Shown here piece after piece: positions 1-10,005 of a DNA stretch of 64,000 bases. Source of the DNA: Stenotrophomonas sp. HITSZ_GD (GTDB taxonomy: Bacteria > Pseudomonadota > Gammaproteobacteria > Xanthomonadales > Xanthomonadaceae); the NCBI RefSeq assembly GCF_029543105.1, contig NZ_JARQXB010000003.1, forward strand, positions 62,001-126,000. The letters run 5' to 3'. The stretch's first letter is position 1, and every line of letters starts with the position of its first letter. The notes under the pieces are model-generated. The model was not told the origin of the DNA. It saw only the letters and a list, made by a program, of their open reading frames with translations, and searched no databases. The position numbers and the translations under genes are program-made.

Positions 1-112
1 GCAGGCAGCGGTAGGCGTAGTGCTGCTCGGTGGCGTCCATCCAGTCGCGTTCGCGCGGGGCGGGGCGGATGTCCAGGGTGTGGCCATCGAGGACGTAGGC
101 GGTCAACTTCAT
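1..112 (-). CDS. N-terminal fragment of a DUF6065-like protein (cut by window edge)
   Basis: The complement reads an open frame of 37 codons from an ATG at 112 down to the window edge. It begins [10 protein letters not shown] and contains [11 protein letters not shown] and HYAYRCL. I associate this N-terminus with the DUF6065 family of small proteins of unknown function, but the identification rests on memory of the family start only. The rest of the gene lies outside the window, so no function is proposed. The 101 bases between it and tldD hold no other gene; the two are divergent and should share this promoter region. Confidence 0.6.
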   Translation of the reverse strand, partial: MKLTAYVLDGHTLDIRPAPRERDWMDATEQHYAYRCL

Positions 113-213
113 CGGCATTCCCGGCCGGGGCGTGGGCGAAGTGTCCCGCGTTTGCGCACGTTTCCGCCAGATCGCGGCTTGTGCGCGGCCACGCCGGCCC
201 CCATCCTGAGCAC

Positions 214-1659
214 ATGACCGATCACGCACTCGCCCTGGCCGAAACCCGGCTGCTGCTCCCCGCCGGCCTCGATGCCGGGCACCTCGACCGCACCTTCGGC
301 ACCCTGCTCGGGCCCGGGGTGGATTTCGGCGACCTGTATTTCCAGCATTCGCGCCGCGAGAGTTGGAGCATGGAAGACGGCATCGTCAAGGATGGCGCGC
401 ATTCCATCGAACAGGGCGTGGGCGTGCGCGCGATTGCCGGCGAGAAGACCGGCTTCGCGTATTCGGACGATATCCAGCGCGAGGCGCTGCAGGCCGCCGC
501 GCAGTCCGCGCGGGCGATCTCCCGCGACGGCGGCGCGCAGCCGGCGCGCGCGCTGGTCGGCGGACAGGGCCGGGCGCTGTACCCGGCCACCGATCCCATC
601 GACGATCTCGACAACGCCGCCAAGCTCGACGTGCTGCGCCGCCTGGACCAGTTCCTGCGCGCCGCCGACCCGCGGGTGAAGCAGGTGATGGTGAGCCTGT
701 CCGGCGGGGTGGACACGATGCTGGTGGCGCGCAGCGACGGCGTGCTCGCCGCCGACGTGCGCCCGCTGGTGCGGCTCAACGTGCAGGTGATCGTGGAGCA
801 CAACGGCCGCCGCGAAAGCGGCTACGCCGGGGGTGGCGGCCGCTACGGCTATGCGGAGTTGTTCGCCGACGGCCGCCCGGAAGGTTTCGCGCGCGAAGCG
901 TTGCGCCAGGCGCTGGTGAACCTGGACGCGGTGGCCGCGCCGGCCGGCACGATGCCGGTCGTGCTGGGCGCCGGCTGGCCCGGCGTGCTGCTGCACGAGG
1001 CGGTGGGCCACGGGCTGGAAGGCGATTTCAACCGCAAGGGCACCAGCGTCTATGCCGGACGCATCGGCCAGCGCGTGGCCTCGCCGGGCGTCACCATCGT
1101 CGACGACGGCACGCTGCCGGGCCGCCGCGGTTCGCTCAACGTGGACGACGAAGGCACGCCGACAAACTGCACCACGCTCATCGAGGACGGCGTGCTGGTG
1201 GGCTACATGCAGGACACGCTCAATGCGCGCCTGATGGGCATGGCGCCGACCGGCAACGGCCGCCGCGAGTCCTTCGCGCACCTGCCGATGCCGCGCATGA
1301 CCAACACCTACATGCTCGCCGGCCAGCACGACCCGCAGGAGATGATCCGCTCGGTGAAGAAGGGCCTGTACGCGGTGAACTTCGGCGGCGGCCAGGTCGA
1401 CATCACCAGTGGCAAGTACGTGTTCTCGGCGACGGAGGCCTACCTCATCGAGGACGGCAAGATCACCGCGCCGGTGAAGGGCGCCACGCTGATCGGCAAC
1501 GGGCCGGAAACCATGCAGAAGGTGCGCATGGTCGGCAACGACCTGGCGCTGGACGAAGGCGTGGGCGTGTGCGGCAAGGATGGGCAGAGCCTGCCGGTGG
1601 GCGTGGGCCAGCCGTCGTTGCTGATCGACGGGCTCACCGTCGGCGGCACCCAGGCCTGA
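214..1659 (+). CDS. tldD: TldD metalloprotease subunit
   Basis: TldD is the zinc-bearing subunit of the cytoplasmic TldD/TldE (PmbA) protease, which degrades unfolded peptides and matures some microcins and antitoxins. The 481-residue product matches the family length. It carries the HExxxH zinc motif HEAVGH at residues 261-266, followed by [10 protein letters not shown] and the conserved C-terminal [20 protein letters not shown] block. The frame is open from a GTG at 181, but the ATG at 214 gives the standard TldD length. Its partner pmbA lies 0.7 kb downstream in the same direction, separated by yjgA on the other strand. The product is confident. Confidence 0.97.
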   Translation: MTDHALALAETRLLLPAGLDAGHLDRTFGTLLGPGVDFGDLYFQHSRRESWSMEDGIVKDGAHSIEQGVGVRAIAGEKTGFAYSDDIQREALQAAAQSARAISRDGGAQPARALVGGQGRALYPATDPIDDLDNAAKLDVLRRLDQFLRAADPRVKQVMVSLSGGVDTMLVARSDGVLAADVRPLVRLNVQVIVEHNGRRESGYAGGGGRYGYAELFADGRPEGFAREALRQALVNLDAVAAPAGTMPVVLGAGWPGVLLHEAVGHGLEGDFNRKGTSVYAGRIGQRVASPGVTIVDDGTLPGRRGSLNVDDEGTPTNCTTLIEDGVLVGYMQDTLNARLMGMAPTGNGRRESFAHLPMPRMTNTYMLAGQHDPQEMIRSVKKGLYAVNFGGGQVDITSGKYVFSATEAYLIEDGKITAPVKGATLIGNGPETMQKVRMVGNDLALDEGVGVCGKDGQSLPVGVGQPSLLIDGLTVGGTQA

Positions 1660-1723
1660 GGCGCGCATGCGCGCGGGTGCGTGGAGCGGGCAGGGCGCGT
1701 GGCGACGCGGCGCGCGCCCGCGC

Positions 1724-2299
1724 TCAGTCTTCTTCGCGCGCGGGGGTATCGTCGGCTTCTTCGCCGGCATCGTCCTCGCCGGCGGTGCGCGCCAGTTCGC
1801 GCAGCACCTGGAAGATTTCCCGGAACGCGCGCGGCGGCTTGTTGCGCAGCTTCTCCTCGCGCGCGTTGCGCAGCAGCGCACGCAGGTGCTGGCGGTCGGC
1901 GTGAGGATATTCCTCCAGCAACTCGGTCAGCGCCTCGTCGCCCTCGGCCAGCAAGCGCTCGCGCCAGCGCTCCAGGCGGTGCATGGTCGCCACCTCGCGG
2001 CGCGAGGTCTCGCTGTTGGCGTCGAGCGCCTCGCGGATCTTCTCCAGTGTCTCGTCGTCCTCGCGGCGCATCTGCTTGGCCAGAAACGCCAGCTGGCGCT
2101 TGTGGGCGATATGTGCGGTGATGCGGCGCGCTTCCTCGATGTGCGGAACCAACGATTCGGGCACCGGCAGGCGCGAGAGCTGCGCCGGGGTCAGCGCCAC
2201 CAGTTTCTCGCCCAGGGCCAGCACTTCCAGGGCTTCGCGCCGTTGCTGGCTGCGGCTGCTGCCGAGGAATTCACCGGTTTCTTCGTCACGTCCGCGCAT
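1724..2299 (-). CDS. darP: YjgA/DarP ribosome biogenesis factor (DUF615)
   Basis: This 191-residue protein matches the YjgA/DarP family, which associates with late 50S ribosomal precursors and helps 23S rRNA maturation. Family hallmarks are [20 protein letters not shown] at the N-terminus, a central stretch of charged helices ([15 protein letters not shown]) and a C-terminal [15 protein letters not shown] block followed by an acidic tail. The frame is open to 2362, but the ATG at 2299 has a GGAAAG ribosome site and gives the family start. It is divergent from pmbA across 62 bases, an association also found in Escherichia coli. Confidence 0.93.
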   Translation of the reverse strand: MRGRDEETGEFLGSSRSQQRREALEVLALGEKLVALTPAQLSRLPVPESLVPHIEEARRITAHIAHKRQLAFLAKQMRREDDETLEKIREALDANSETSRREVATMHRLERWRERLLAEGDEALTELLEEYPHADRQHLRALLRNAREEKLRNKPPRAFREIFQVLRELARTAGEDDAGEEADDTPAREED

Positions 2300-2361
2300 C
2301 GTCTTTCCAATTCTTCTTGGCCGCGACCCACGCGCGGCATTGACTCGCACAGGATAAAGCA

Positions 2362-3729
2362 TTGAACGCGATCTCCCCCGATCTTCACGCCGCCGACGAC
2401 AGCCAGGCCCGCCTGGACCGCTTGTCCGAGCTGTCCGAACGGCTGCTTGCGCGCGCCCGCGCGCTGGGCGCCAGCCAGGCCGAAGTGAGCTGCAGCGAGG
2501 AAACCGGGCTGGACGTGAATGTCCGCCTCGGCGAGGTCGAGACGGTGGAATCCACGCGCGATCGCGGTATCGCCGTCACCGTCTATTTCGGCCACCGCAA
2601 GGGCAGCGCCAGCACCGCCGACCTGCACGAATCCAGCCTGGAGGCCACCGTGGCCCAGGCCTGCGCGATCGCCCGCCACACCGAGGACGACCCGGCTTCC
2701 GGCCTGGCCGACGCCGCGTTGATGGCGCGCGCGTTTCCCGACCTGGACAGCTGGCACCCGTGGGCGCTGGAGGCCGACGCCGCGGTCGACCTCGCGCTGG
2801 CGTGCGAAGCCGCCGGCCGCGACGCCGACCCGCGCATCGGCAATTCCGATGGCGCCTCGGTGGGCAGCAACGCCAGCCTGTCGGTGTACGCCAACTCGCA
2901 TGGCTTCATCGGGCGCGAACGCACGACCTCCTATTCCATCGGCTGCGCGCTGATCGCCGGCCAGGGCGAGGGCATGCAGCGCGATGGCTGGTACAGCAGC
3001 GCGCTGGCCCGCGAGGACCTGCAGACCCCGCAGGCGATCGGCCGCCGCGCCGCCGAACGCACCGTGGCCCGGTTGCAGCCGCGCTCGCTGGCCACCGCGC
3101 AGATGCCGGTGATCTTCGCGCCGGAAATCTCGCGCTCGTTGGTCGGCCACCTGCTCGGCGCGATCTCCGGCGGCGCACTGTACCGCCGCGCCAGCTTCCT
3201 GCTGGACAGCGTCGGCCAGCCGCTGTTCCCGGCGTGGCTGGATATCGACGAGCGCCCGCACCTGCGCCGCGGCCTGCGCTCGGCCGCGTTCGATGGCGAC
3301 GGCGTGGCCACGCGCGAATCGGCGCTGGTCAGCGGCGGCGTGTTGCAGCGCTACGTGCTCGGCAGCTATTCGGCGCGCCGGCTGGGCCTGCAGACCACCG
3401 CCAATGCCGGCGGCGTGCACAACCTTCGGGTGTCCGCCAACGCGAAGGACTTGGCCGAGCTGGTCGCCGGGCAGTCGCGCGCGCTGCTGGTGACCGAGCT
3501 GATGGGCCAGGGCGTCAACGCGGTGACGGGCGACTACTCGCGCGGCGCCGGTGGTTTCCTTGTCGAAAACGGGGCCATCAGCCATCCGGTCGACAACGTC
3601 ACCGTCGCCGGCAACCTGCGGCAGATGTTCCAACGCATCGCCGCGGTCGGCGCGGACATCGACCCGCGCTCGCACATCCACATCGGTAGCGTGCTGGTGG
3701 ACGGCCTCACCGTGGCCGGCGAGGGCTGA
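2362..3729 (+). CDS. pmbA: PmbA/TldE metalloprotease subunit
   Basis: PmbA (TldE) is the non-zinc partner of TldD in the heterodimeric protease. The 455-residue product is close to the usual 450. It has the family blocks [20 protein letters not shown] near the N-terminus and, at the C-terminus, [15 protein letters not shown] and the [12 protein letters not shown] motif. The HExxxH motif of TldD is absent, as expected. The start is a TTG at 2362 preceded by AGGATAAAG; no in-frame ATG nearby would preserve the family N-terminus. Confidence 0.95.
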   Translation: MNAISPDLHAADDSQARLDRLSELSERLLARARALGASQAEVSCSEETGLDVNVRLGEVETVESTRDRGIAVTVYFGHRKGSASTADLHESSLEATVAQACAIARHTEDDPASGLADAALMARAFPDLDSWHPWALEADAAVDLALACEAAGRDADPRIGNSDGASVGSNASLSVYANSHGFIGRERTTSYSIGCALIAGQGEGMQRDGWYSSALAREDLQTPQAIGRRAAERTVARLQPRSLATAQMPVIFAPEISRSLVGHLLGAISGGALYRRASFLLDSVGQPLFPAWLDIDERPHLRRGLRSAAFDGDGVATRESALVSGGVLQRYVLGSYSARRLGLQTTANAGGVHNLRVSANAKDLAELVAGQSRALLVTELMGQGVNAVTGDYSRGAGGFLVENGAISHPVDNVTVAGNLRQMFQRIAAVGADIDPRSHIHIGSVLVDGLTVAGEG

Positions 3730-3804
3730 TCGGGGCGGACGTCTTGACAGGATCGGGGGCAGGCACCGACAGTGCCTGCGCCCTCTCATGCCAAGGAACG
3801 AACG

Positions 3805-4194
3805 ATGAGCGAATACGACACCTCCGCCTCCCCGCCGCCGCCGCCGCTGGTCACCTCCGCGCCGCAGGAAGAACGCACGCTGGCGCTGGTGGCCCACCTG
3901 CTGGGTATCCTGACCTGGTTCGTCGGCGCACTGGTGGTCTGGCTGATCAGCAAGGACGCCAACCCGTCCAAGCCGTTCGCCACCGACCAGGCGAAGGAAG
4001 CGCTGAACTTCCAGATCACCATCGCCATCGCCTACGTGGCCTGCTTCATCCTCACCATCGTGTCCTTGGGCCTGCTGTCCTTCCTCGGCTTCCTGGTGTG
4101 GGTCGCCAACGTGGTGTTCTGCATCATCGCCGCGGTGAAGGCCAACAACGGCGAGGCCTACCGATACCCGGCCACGCTGCGGCTGATCAAGTAA
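3805..4194 (+). CDS. DUF4870 domain small membrane protein
   Basis: This 129-residue protein has a Pro-rich N-terminus (SASPPPPPLVTSAP), a first hydrophobic segment at about residues 28-48 and two further hydrophobic helices near 73-112. It contains PFATDQAKEALNFQITI, the signature of DUF4870/Tic20-like small membrane proteins, whose function is unknown. The ATG at 3805 has AAGGAACG upstream and is preferred over a GTG at 3772. A strong terminator follows directly, so it is probably the last gene after pmbA or transcribed alone. Confidence 0.88.
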   Translation: MSEYDTSASPPPPPLVTSAPQEERTLALVAHLLGILTWFVGALVVWLISKDANPSKPFATDQAKEALNFQITIAIAYVACFILTIVSLGLLSFLGFLVWVANVVFCIIAAVKANNGEAYRYPATLRLIK

Positions 4195-4214
4195 TCCCCG
4201 CGACGCGTTGGACG

Positions 4215-4243
4215 AAAAGGCCCGGCTTTCGCCGGGCCTTTTT
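4215..4243. terminator. Bidirectional rho-independent terminator
   Basis: A GC-rich stem GGCCCGGC / GCCGGGCC with a TTTC loop is flanked by AAAA on the left and TTTTT on the right. It can terminate DUF4870 on the plus strand and ispA on the minus strand, which converge here. Confidence 0.9.
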
Positions 4244-4264
4244 CATGCCACCACCGCGCGCGGC

Positions 4265-5140
4265 TCAGTGGCCGCGTTCCACCGCCAGGCGTGCCAGCGC
4301 CGCCAGAGGCGCGGCCGCATCGCCTTCGCCGGCGAGGGCGGCGTGCATCCGTTCGCTGAGCGCGGCCAGCTGCGCGCGCGCGCCGTCCAGGCCGAGCAGG
4401 GCGGGGAAGGTGGATTTGTTCTGTGCCGCGTCCTTGCCGGCGGTCTTGCCGAGCTGCGCGGAGTCGGCCTCGACATCGAGGATGTCGTCGCGCACCTGGA
4501 AAGCCAGGCCGAGCGCGGCGGCGAAATCGTCCAGCCGCGCCAGCGTGGCCTCGTCCGCGCCGCCGCCCAGCGCGCCCATGCGCACGGACGCGCGGATCAG
4601 CGCGCCGGTCTTCAGTTCGTGCATCGCGGTGAGCTGCGGCAGACCCTGCACGTGGCCGGTGGCATCGATATCCAGCGCCTGCCCGCCACACATGCCGGCC
4701 GCGCCGGACGCGCGGGCCAGCGTGCGCAGCCAGGCCACGCGCAGGGCGTCCGGCGCGGGGCTGTCGGCCAGCACCTCGAAGGCGAGGGTCTGCAGCGCGT
4801 CGCCGGCCAGGATGGCGGTGGCTTCGTCGAAGGCGATGTGCACGGTGGGCTGGCCGCGGCGCAGGTCGTCGTCGTCCATCGCCGGCAGGTCGTCGTGCAC
4901 CAGCGAATACGCGTGGACCATCTCCACGGCGGCGGCCGGGGCATCCAGCAGCGCCTCGTCGGCGCCGAGCAGGTGCCCGGTGGCGTAGACCAGCAGCGGA
5001 CGCATGCGCTTGCCGCCCCCGGTGGCGGCGTGGCGCATCGCCGCGTGCAGCCGCCGCGGCGCCTGCGTGGCGTCGGGCAGGCAGGTATCGAGGAAGGCTT
5101 CGCTGCGCGCGCGCCAGCGCGCCAGCCGCTCAGCCGCCAT
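4265..5140 (-). CDS. ispA: Farnesyl diphosphate synthase (polyprenyl synthetase)
   Basis: IspA condenses isopentenyl diphosphate with dimethylallyl and geranyl diphosphate to give farnesyl diphosphate for quinone, undecaprenyl and hopanoid synthesis. The 291-residue product has the first Asp-rich motif DDLPAMD at residues 83-89, the second motif DDILD at 218-222 and the GGGKRMRP isopentenyl-binding block at 41-48. Its start overlaps the end of xseB by 11 bases, so the two are translationally coupled. The dxs gene that often follows ispA is absent here; ispA ends at a bidirectional terminator instead. Confidence 0.96.
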   Translation of the reverse strand: MAAERLARWRARSEAFLDTCLPDATQAPRRLHAAMRHAATGGGKRMRPLLVYATGHLLGADEALLDAPAAAVEMVHAYSLVHDDLPAMDDDDLRRGQPTVHIAFDEATAILAGDALQTLAFEVLADSPAPDALRVAWLRTLARASGAAGMCGGQALDIDATGHVQGLPQLTAMHELKTGALIRASVRMGALGGGADEATLARLDDFAAALGLAFQVRDDILDVEADSAQLGKTAGKDAAQNKSTFPALLGLDGARAQLAALSERMHAALAGEGDAAAPLAALARLAVERGH

Positions 5141-5390
5141 GGAGCGGGGCGTCGAACGGTTCGGCGTCTTCCGGGCGCGCCGGATCGGTGAGCAGCTTCA
5201 CGCGCAACTCGGCCTGCTCCAGCGCTTGCTGGCACTGGCGGTACAGGCCGACGCCGCGCTCGTAGGCGGCCAGCGACTGTTCCAGGCTGAGGTCGCCGGC
5301 TTCCATCTTGGCGACCAGCTGCTCGAGTTCTTCCAGCGACTGCTCGAAGCGGGCGACCGGCGAGGTCTCTGGGGGGGACGTCTTGGGCAT
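5130..5390 (-). CDS. xseB: Exodeoxyribonuclease VII small subunit
   Basis: XseB is the small subunit of exonuclease VII. The 86-residue protein shows the family pattern [20 protein letters not shown] followed by [20 protein letters not shown], ending in an acidic/proline tail. The ATG at 5390 is taken as the start; a TTG two codons upstream is less likely. It lies between tilS and ispA on the same strand and overlaps ispA. The large subunit gene is not in the window. Confidence 0.95.
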   Translation of the reverse strand: MPKTSPPETSPVARFEQSLEELEQLVAKMEAGDLSLEQSLAAYERGVGLYRQCQQALEQAELRVKLLTDPARPEDAEPFDAPLHGG

Positions 5391-5426
5391 GCGCAAAGTG
5401 TGCGCGGCGGGGACGGAAGGGTCAAT

Positions 5427-6716
5427 TCACGCCGCCGGCGGCCGCCACGCCAGCTGCGCGCCGCGCGCCTGCAACCAGGCCGCGAACGGGGCCGATAGCA
5501 GGGTGTCGCCGGCGGCCTGCAGCGTGTCGCCTTCCCACAGCAGCGGCAGGGCGAAGCGCCGCCACGGCGGCATTGCCGCCTCCTGCAACAGGTGCTTGAG
5601 CGCACTGGAATGCGTGCGCCCCGGCAGGCGCAGGCGTTCGCCGCCGCGGCGCGCGCGAACGGTGAGCGGCTGCGCGAAGCCCGCCGCGCCGTGCAATGCG
5701 AGTTCGCCGCCATCGGGCAGCGCCAGCGGTGCGCGCCCGTCCCAGGACGCCGACCACGCCGCGGGCCAGGGGGCGGGGGGTGGCAACAGGTGCAAGTGAG
5801 CGCGCCAACGGCGGATTTCCACGCCGTGCCACGCGAAACGCGCGCCATCGCCCGCGTGCAGCACTTCGTTCTCCAGCGCGGCGATGCCGCGTGCCGGCAG
5901 CGCGGGCGCGGCCTGCTGCGCCACCCAGCGGCGCAACAGCCGGGCGCGCTGCGCGGGCGGTTCGCGCCGCAGGGCATCCAGGGCCAGGGTGTTGTCGGGC
6001 GCGTGTTCGGCCAACCACGCTTCCTCGCGCACGCCCAGCAGCGCGCTGGCCTGCCCGCTGAGCGCCGCGCTGGCGGCCAGCGCGGCCTCGGCCTGCGGCC
6101 AGCGCTGGCGCAGCAGTGGCAGCACCTGGTGGCGCAGGAAATTGCGGTCGTGGTGCAGGTCCGTATTGGCGGGATCCTCGATCCAGCACAGCGCATGGCG
6201 TTGTGCGTAAGCGCGCAGCACCTCGCGCGGTACCGCCAGCAGCGGACGCCACAGCTGGCCGGCCGCGAAGGGGCGCTGCGCCTGCATCGCCGCCAGGCCT
6301 TCCGGGCCGGAGCCGCGCAGGGCCCGCAGCAGGAAGGTTTCGGCCTGGTCGTCGCGATGATGCGCCAGCGCCAGCCACTCGCCCGCGCGCAGCACTTCGG
6401 CGAACGCCGCGCGCCGCGCGGCACGCGCCGCGCCTTCCAGCCCCAGCCCGCTGTCGCGCGCGACCTCGACCCGGCGCACCTCGCATGCCACGCCCAGCGA
6501 CGCGCACAACGCCGCGCAGTGCGCCTGCCATGCATCGGCCTGCGCATGCAGGCCATGATGGATGTGCAAGGCGCGCAGGCCGCGCGCGCGGTAGTCAGGC
6601 AAGGCCGCCAGTGCGTGCAGCAGCACGCTGGAATCCAGCCCGCCGCTGAGCGCGACCAGCACCGGGCCGGGGGACTGCGCCGGCAGCAGCGCGGGCACGT
6701 CGCGCGGGGCGCTCAC
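5427..6716 (-). CDS. tilS: tRNA(Ile)-lysidine synthase
   Basis: TilS ligates lysine to C34 of the CAU-anticodon isoleucine tRNA so that it reads AUA codons. The 429-residue protein has the ATP-pyrophosphatase P-loop SGGLDSS at residues 24-30, HIHHGLHAQADAW and ALAHHRDDQAETFLLR, all diagnostic of TilS. The C-terminal third carries the TilS substrate-specificity domain (LRLPGRTHSSALKHLLQEA, PPWRRFALPLLW). It is 37 bases upstream of xseB and may head a tilS-xseB-ispA transcript. Confidence 0.95.
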   Translation of the reverse strand: MSAPRDVPALLPAQSPGPVLVALSGGLDSSVLLHALAALPDYRARGLRALHIHHGLHAQADAWQAHCAALCASLGVACEVRRVEVARDSGLGLEGAARAARRAAFAEVLRAGEWLALAHHRDDQAETFLLRALRGSGPEGLAAMQAQRPFAAGQLWRPLLAVPREVLRAYAQRHALCWIEDPANTDLHHDRNFLRHQVLPLLRQRWPQAEAALAASAALSGQASALLGVREEAWLAEHAPDNTLALDALRREPPAQRARLLRRWVAQQAAPALPARGIAALENEVLHAGDGARFAWHGVEIRRWRAHLHLLPPPAPWPAAWSASWDGRAPLALPDGGELALHGAAGFAQPLTVRARRGGERLRLPGRTHSSALKHLLQEAAMPPWRRFALPLLWEGDTLQAAGDTLLSAPFAAWLQARGAQLAWRPPAA

Positions 6717-6797
6717 CGCGCGCTCCGGCGGCCCACGCGGTGAGCGCGGGTCGGGAAGGGAAACAGGCAGGGCAGGGCGGGGACCGGGTTCACCCGG

Positions 6798-8507
6798 TCA
6801 TTGTGCCGCCTTGCGCTCGAAACGTTCCGGCTGGGGCAGTTCCACCGGCACGCCATCGGCGTTGCAGGTGCCCGCATCGCACAGGCGCTGGCGCAGCCTC
6901 GGCGTGGCCTGGACGATCACGTGGTAGATCACGTTCTCCTCCAGCGTGCCGCGGAATGCGCCGCTGCCCGGGCCGGTGGCCCAGATGCCGACATCCTCGC
7001 CGCCGTGGGTTTCCGACTTCAGCGGCACCAGGCTTTCCTGCAGGTAGGCCGGCGCTTCGGTATCCACGTGGGTGAGGTCGGGGCGACCTTCCACCGGCTC
7101 GGTGCTGCTCGGTTCGTGGTTGAACTTCTTCGGCCCGGCCGGCTGCGCGTTGCTGGCGCCCGTATAGCCGGGGCCGTTGGCGTAGCTCAGGGTGGTGTAG
7201 GGCTGGCCGTTGAGATCGCGCGCGTACTGGCTGCGGTCGCCATCCTCGCCGCCGAGGCCGCGCACCTTGCCCAGGATGGGGTTGCCGCGCACCGGGTAGC
7301 CGACGAAGTTCAACGTGTGCGAATGGTCGGCGGTGACGATGATGAGCGTGTCGGCCGGTGCGGTTTCCACTGCCGCGCGCACCGCGTCGGACAGCGAGAC
7401 GGTTTCATCCAGCGCGCGGAACGCGTTGCCGGCGTGGTTGGCGTGGTCGATGCGGCCGCCTTCGATCATCAGCACGAAGCCGTGGGGATCGCGCGACAGC
7501 GAGCGGATCGCGGTGCGCGTCATCTCCGTCAGGCTCGGCTCGCCTTGCGGGCCGCGCTTGCGTTCGTGGTCGTACTGCATGTGGTCCGGCTCGAACAGGC
7601 CGAGCAACGCCGGCGCCTCCTGCGCGGCCTGCAGCTGCCCTTCGTTCCACACGTAGCGGCCCTGCGGATGCTGCTGCTGCCATTCGGCGATCAGGTCGCG
7701 GCCGTCCAGGCGCAGGCCCACCTTGTCGTCGTATTCCGGGTCGCGCTCGCTGGCCGGCATCAGCTCGATGCGCCCGCCGCCCATCACCACCTGCGGTCCA
7801 CGGCCGTAGCGCTGCGCGGCGATCAACTGCTGGGCGATGTCGCGGCAGCCGGCGGCCTTGGCGGCCTCCGGCACGTCGGCGTCGCTTTCCCAGTTGCGCT
7901 CGGGCGAATGCGCGTAGGTCGCCGCCGGGGTGGCGTGGGTGATGCGCGTGGTGGTGACGATGCCGGTGGCCATGCCGGCGCTGTCTGCCAGGGTCAGCCA
8001 GCTCAGCAGGCCCTTGCCGAGGCTGTCGGCGCATCCCTCGCGCGTGCCGGCGCTGACGCCGATCGCGCCCATGTGGGTCTTCACGCCGGTGGAGATGGCG
8101 GTCATGGTGCCGGCCGAATCGGGCGTCTGCGAATCGGTGTTGTAGGTCTTGCTGAAGGCGGTGGCCGGGAACTGCTCCCACGACAGCAGGTTCTCCTCGC
8201 CCGGGCCGCCCTTGCGCTGGCCGTCGAGGATGCGCGCGGCGGCCACGGTGGTCAGGCTCATGCCATCGCCCAGGAACAGGATGACGTTCTTCGCCTGGCC
8301 GGCCATCGCGCCGTTGGCGGCCGCGCGCGCGGCGCCGCTGCGGTACCACCACTGCGGCGTTTCCTGCTGCGGGTGCCGGATCGGCGGCACGTCGACGGGC
8401 GCCACGGCGGTGCGGGGCGGGCTGGCGGTGCTGGCGCAGGCGCCCAGCAGCAGGGTGGACAGCAGGCCGAGCGCCGGCAGGCGCGGATCGAAGGCGCGGT
8501 GCGTCAT
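6798..8507 (-). CDS. Lipoprotein alkaline phosphatase (PhoA superfamily)
   Basis: This predicted phosphomonoesterase releases phosphate from organic phosphates outside the cytoplasm. The 569-residue protein starts with a lipoprotein signal (lipobox LLGAC, Cys24), so it is probably anchored to a membrane facing the periplasm or surface. Catalytic features are visible: metal ligand in FLGDGMS (Asp81), nucleophile Ser131 in TPDSAGT, TRITHATPA with the substrate arginine, EGGRIDHANHAGN and TADHSHTLN with later metal ligands. The frame is open 12 codons further upstream, but the ATG at 8507 gives the proper signal peptide. The layout resembles the animal-type alkaline phosphatases. A 7-bp inverted repeat (ACCGGGT/ACCCGGT) sits at its stop codon. 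Confidence 0.93.
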   Translation of the reverse strand: MTHRAFDPRLPALGLLSTLLLGACASTASPPRTAVAPVDVPPIRHPQQETPQWWYRSGAARAAANGAMAGQAKNVILFLGDGMSLTTVAAARILDGQRKGGPGEENLLSWEQFPATAFSKTYNTDSQTPDSAGTMTAISTGVKTHMGAIGVSAGTREGCADSLGKGLLSWLTLADSAGMATGIVTTTRITHATPAATYAHSPERNWESDADVPEAAKAAGCRDIAQQLIAAQRYGRGPQVVMGGGRIELMPASERDPEYDDKVGLRLDGRDLIAEWQQQHPQGRYVWNEGQLQAAQEAPALLGLFEPDHMQYDHERKRGPQGEPSLTEMTRTAIRSLSRDPHGFVLMIEGGRIDHANHAGNAFRALDETVSLSDAVRAAVETAPADTLIIVTADHSHTLNFVGYPVRGNPILGKVRGLGGEDGDRSQYARDLNGQPYTTLSYANGPGYTGASNAQPAGPKKFNHEPSSTEPVEGRPDLTHVDTEAPAYLQESLVPLKSETHGGEDVGIWATGPGSGAFRGTLEENVIYHVIVQATPRLRQRLCDAGTCNADGVPVELPQPERFERKAAQ

Positions 8508-8667
8508 CTGGAAGGGGAGCTCTCGCGGGAAACCGGTCCCCATTATGAACGGGCCAGCACGTCAGGCGGGTGACACGGCGATGCCGGCACGCCGGTGTTC
8601 CAGCGGTGGCGTCGTCCGCGCCGACGGGATCGGATAAGGTGCCCCGGTCTTCTTTCGATACCCGCCG

Positions 8668-10005
8668 ATGATGAAACTGGTCTCCGCCTGGTTCCGCATT
8701 CCCTTCTGGCAACGCGTGGTCGCCGGCTTCGTGCTCGGCGCGCTCGCCGGCTGGGCCTTCGGGCCGGCCGCCAAGACCTGGTTCGAGCCGCTGGGCGACC
8801 TGTACGTCACGCTGATCAAGATGATCGCCGTGCCGCTGGTGTTCTTCGCGGTGATCAACGCGATCTCCTCGCTGCACGGGCAGAAATCGGTGGCCGCGCT
8901 GGGCGGGCGCACCTTCCTGTGGTTCATCGCCACCGCGGCGATGGCGGTGTGCGTGGGCCTGGCGGTGGGCACGCTGATGCAGCCCGGCGCGGGCCACTTC
9001 GGCCTCAGCGTGGATGCGCAGTGGACCCCGCGCGACGTGCCCAGCCCGGTGAAGGTGCTGCTGGACGTGGTGCCCTCCAACCCGTTCTACGCGCTCACCG
9101 GCATCGGCACGCGCACCAATGCCGCCGGCGAGACCGTGCTGGCCGCCGGGCGCGGTTCGATCCTGCCGGTGATCTTCTTCGCCGCGCTGCTGGGCTTTGC
9201 GCTGGTCAAGCTTGGCGAGCGCGTGGCCGAGGCACGCAAGCTCGTCGGCCAGATGAGCGAGATCATGATCCAGGTCACCCGCTTCGTGCTGGAGGTGACC
9301 CCGATCGGCACATTCGGCCTGATCGCCGGGCTGGTGGGTGCGTACGGCTTCGAGAAGCTGCTGCCGTTCGGCAATTTCGTGCTGGCGCTGTACATCGCCT
9401 GCATCATCCACATCGTGTTCGTCTATGGCTCGCTGCTGCTCGCGCACGGCTTGAACCCGCTGAAATTCTTCCGCGGCGCCGCGCCCGGCATGCAGGTGGC
9501 GTTCGTGTCCTCCTCCAGCTTCGCCGCGATGCCGGTGGCGATGCGCTCGATCACGCACAACCTGGGCGTCAACAAGGACTACGCCGCCTTCGCCGTGCCG
9601 CTGGGCGCGAGCATCAAGATGGACGGCTGCGGGGCGATCTACCCGGCGCTGTGCGCGGTGTTCATTGCGCAGTACACCGGCGTGCCGCTCACCGCCGACC
9701 AGTATTTCGTCGTGTTGATCGCCTCGGTGCTGGGCAGCTTCGGCACCGCGGGCGTGCCTGGCACGGCGGTGGTGATGGCGACCGTGGTGCTGAGCGCGGC
9801 CAACCTGCCGCTGGAAGTGATCGGTTACCTGTACGCCATCGACCGCATCCTGGACATGATGCGCACGATGACCAACGTCACCGGCCAGATGCTGGTGCCG
9901 GTGCTGGTCGCCAAGGAGACCGGCCTGCTTGACCGCGCGGCCTACGAGCGTGCATCGAGCAACGTGGGCGTGGAGGACGTGCCCGGCGAGGGGCATTCTT
10001 CTTGA
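8668..10005 (+). CDS. Dicarboxylate/amino acid:cation symporter (DAACS family)
   Basis: This inner-membrane sodium or proton symporter belongs to the GltP/DctA fold. The 445-residue protein has about eight hydrophobic segments, VTLIKMIAVPLVFFAVI in the first half and the SSSSFAAMPVAM serine-rich hairpin at about residues 280-291. The usual NMDGT motif in the substrate site reads KMDGCG here, so the substrate cannot be assumed to be succinate or glutamate. The start is the first of two adjacent ATGs at 8668. Its stop overlaps the TTG start of the GNAT gene, implying co-translation. Confidence 0.92.
   Translation: MMKLVSAWFRIPFWQRVVAGFVLGALAGWAFGPAAKTWFEPLGDLYVTLIKMIAVPLVFFAVINAISSLHGQKSVAALGGRTFLWFIATAAMAVCVGLAVGTLMQPGAGHFGLSVDAQWTPRDVPSPVKVLLDVVPSNPFYALTGIGTRTNAAGETVLAAGRGSILPVIFFAALLGFALVKLGERVAEARKLVGQMSEIMIQVTRFVLEVTPIGTFGLIAGLVGAYGFEKLLPFGNFVLALYIACIIHIVFVYGSLLLAHGLNPLKFFRGAAPGMQVAFVSSSSFAAMPVAMRSITHNLGVNKDYAAFAVPLGASIKMDGCGAIYPALCAVFIAQYTGVPLTADQYFVVLIASVLGSFGTAGVPGTAVVMATVVLSAANLPLEVIGYLYAIDRILDMMRTMTNVTGQMLVPVLVAKETGLLDRAAYERASSNVGVEDVPGEGHSS

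Noticed and set aside
181-213. GTG at 181 as the tldD start
   Set aside because: It would add 11 residues not seen in TldD proteins; the ATG at 214 gives the family start.
2191-3897. 568-codon minus-strand frame over pmbA
   Set aside because: It is a shadow of pmbA; no start signal or recognisable domain.
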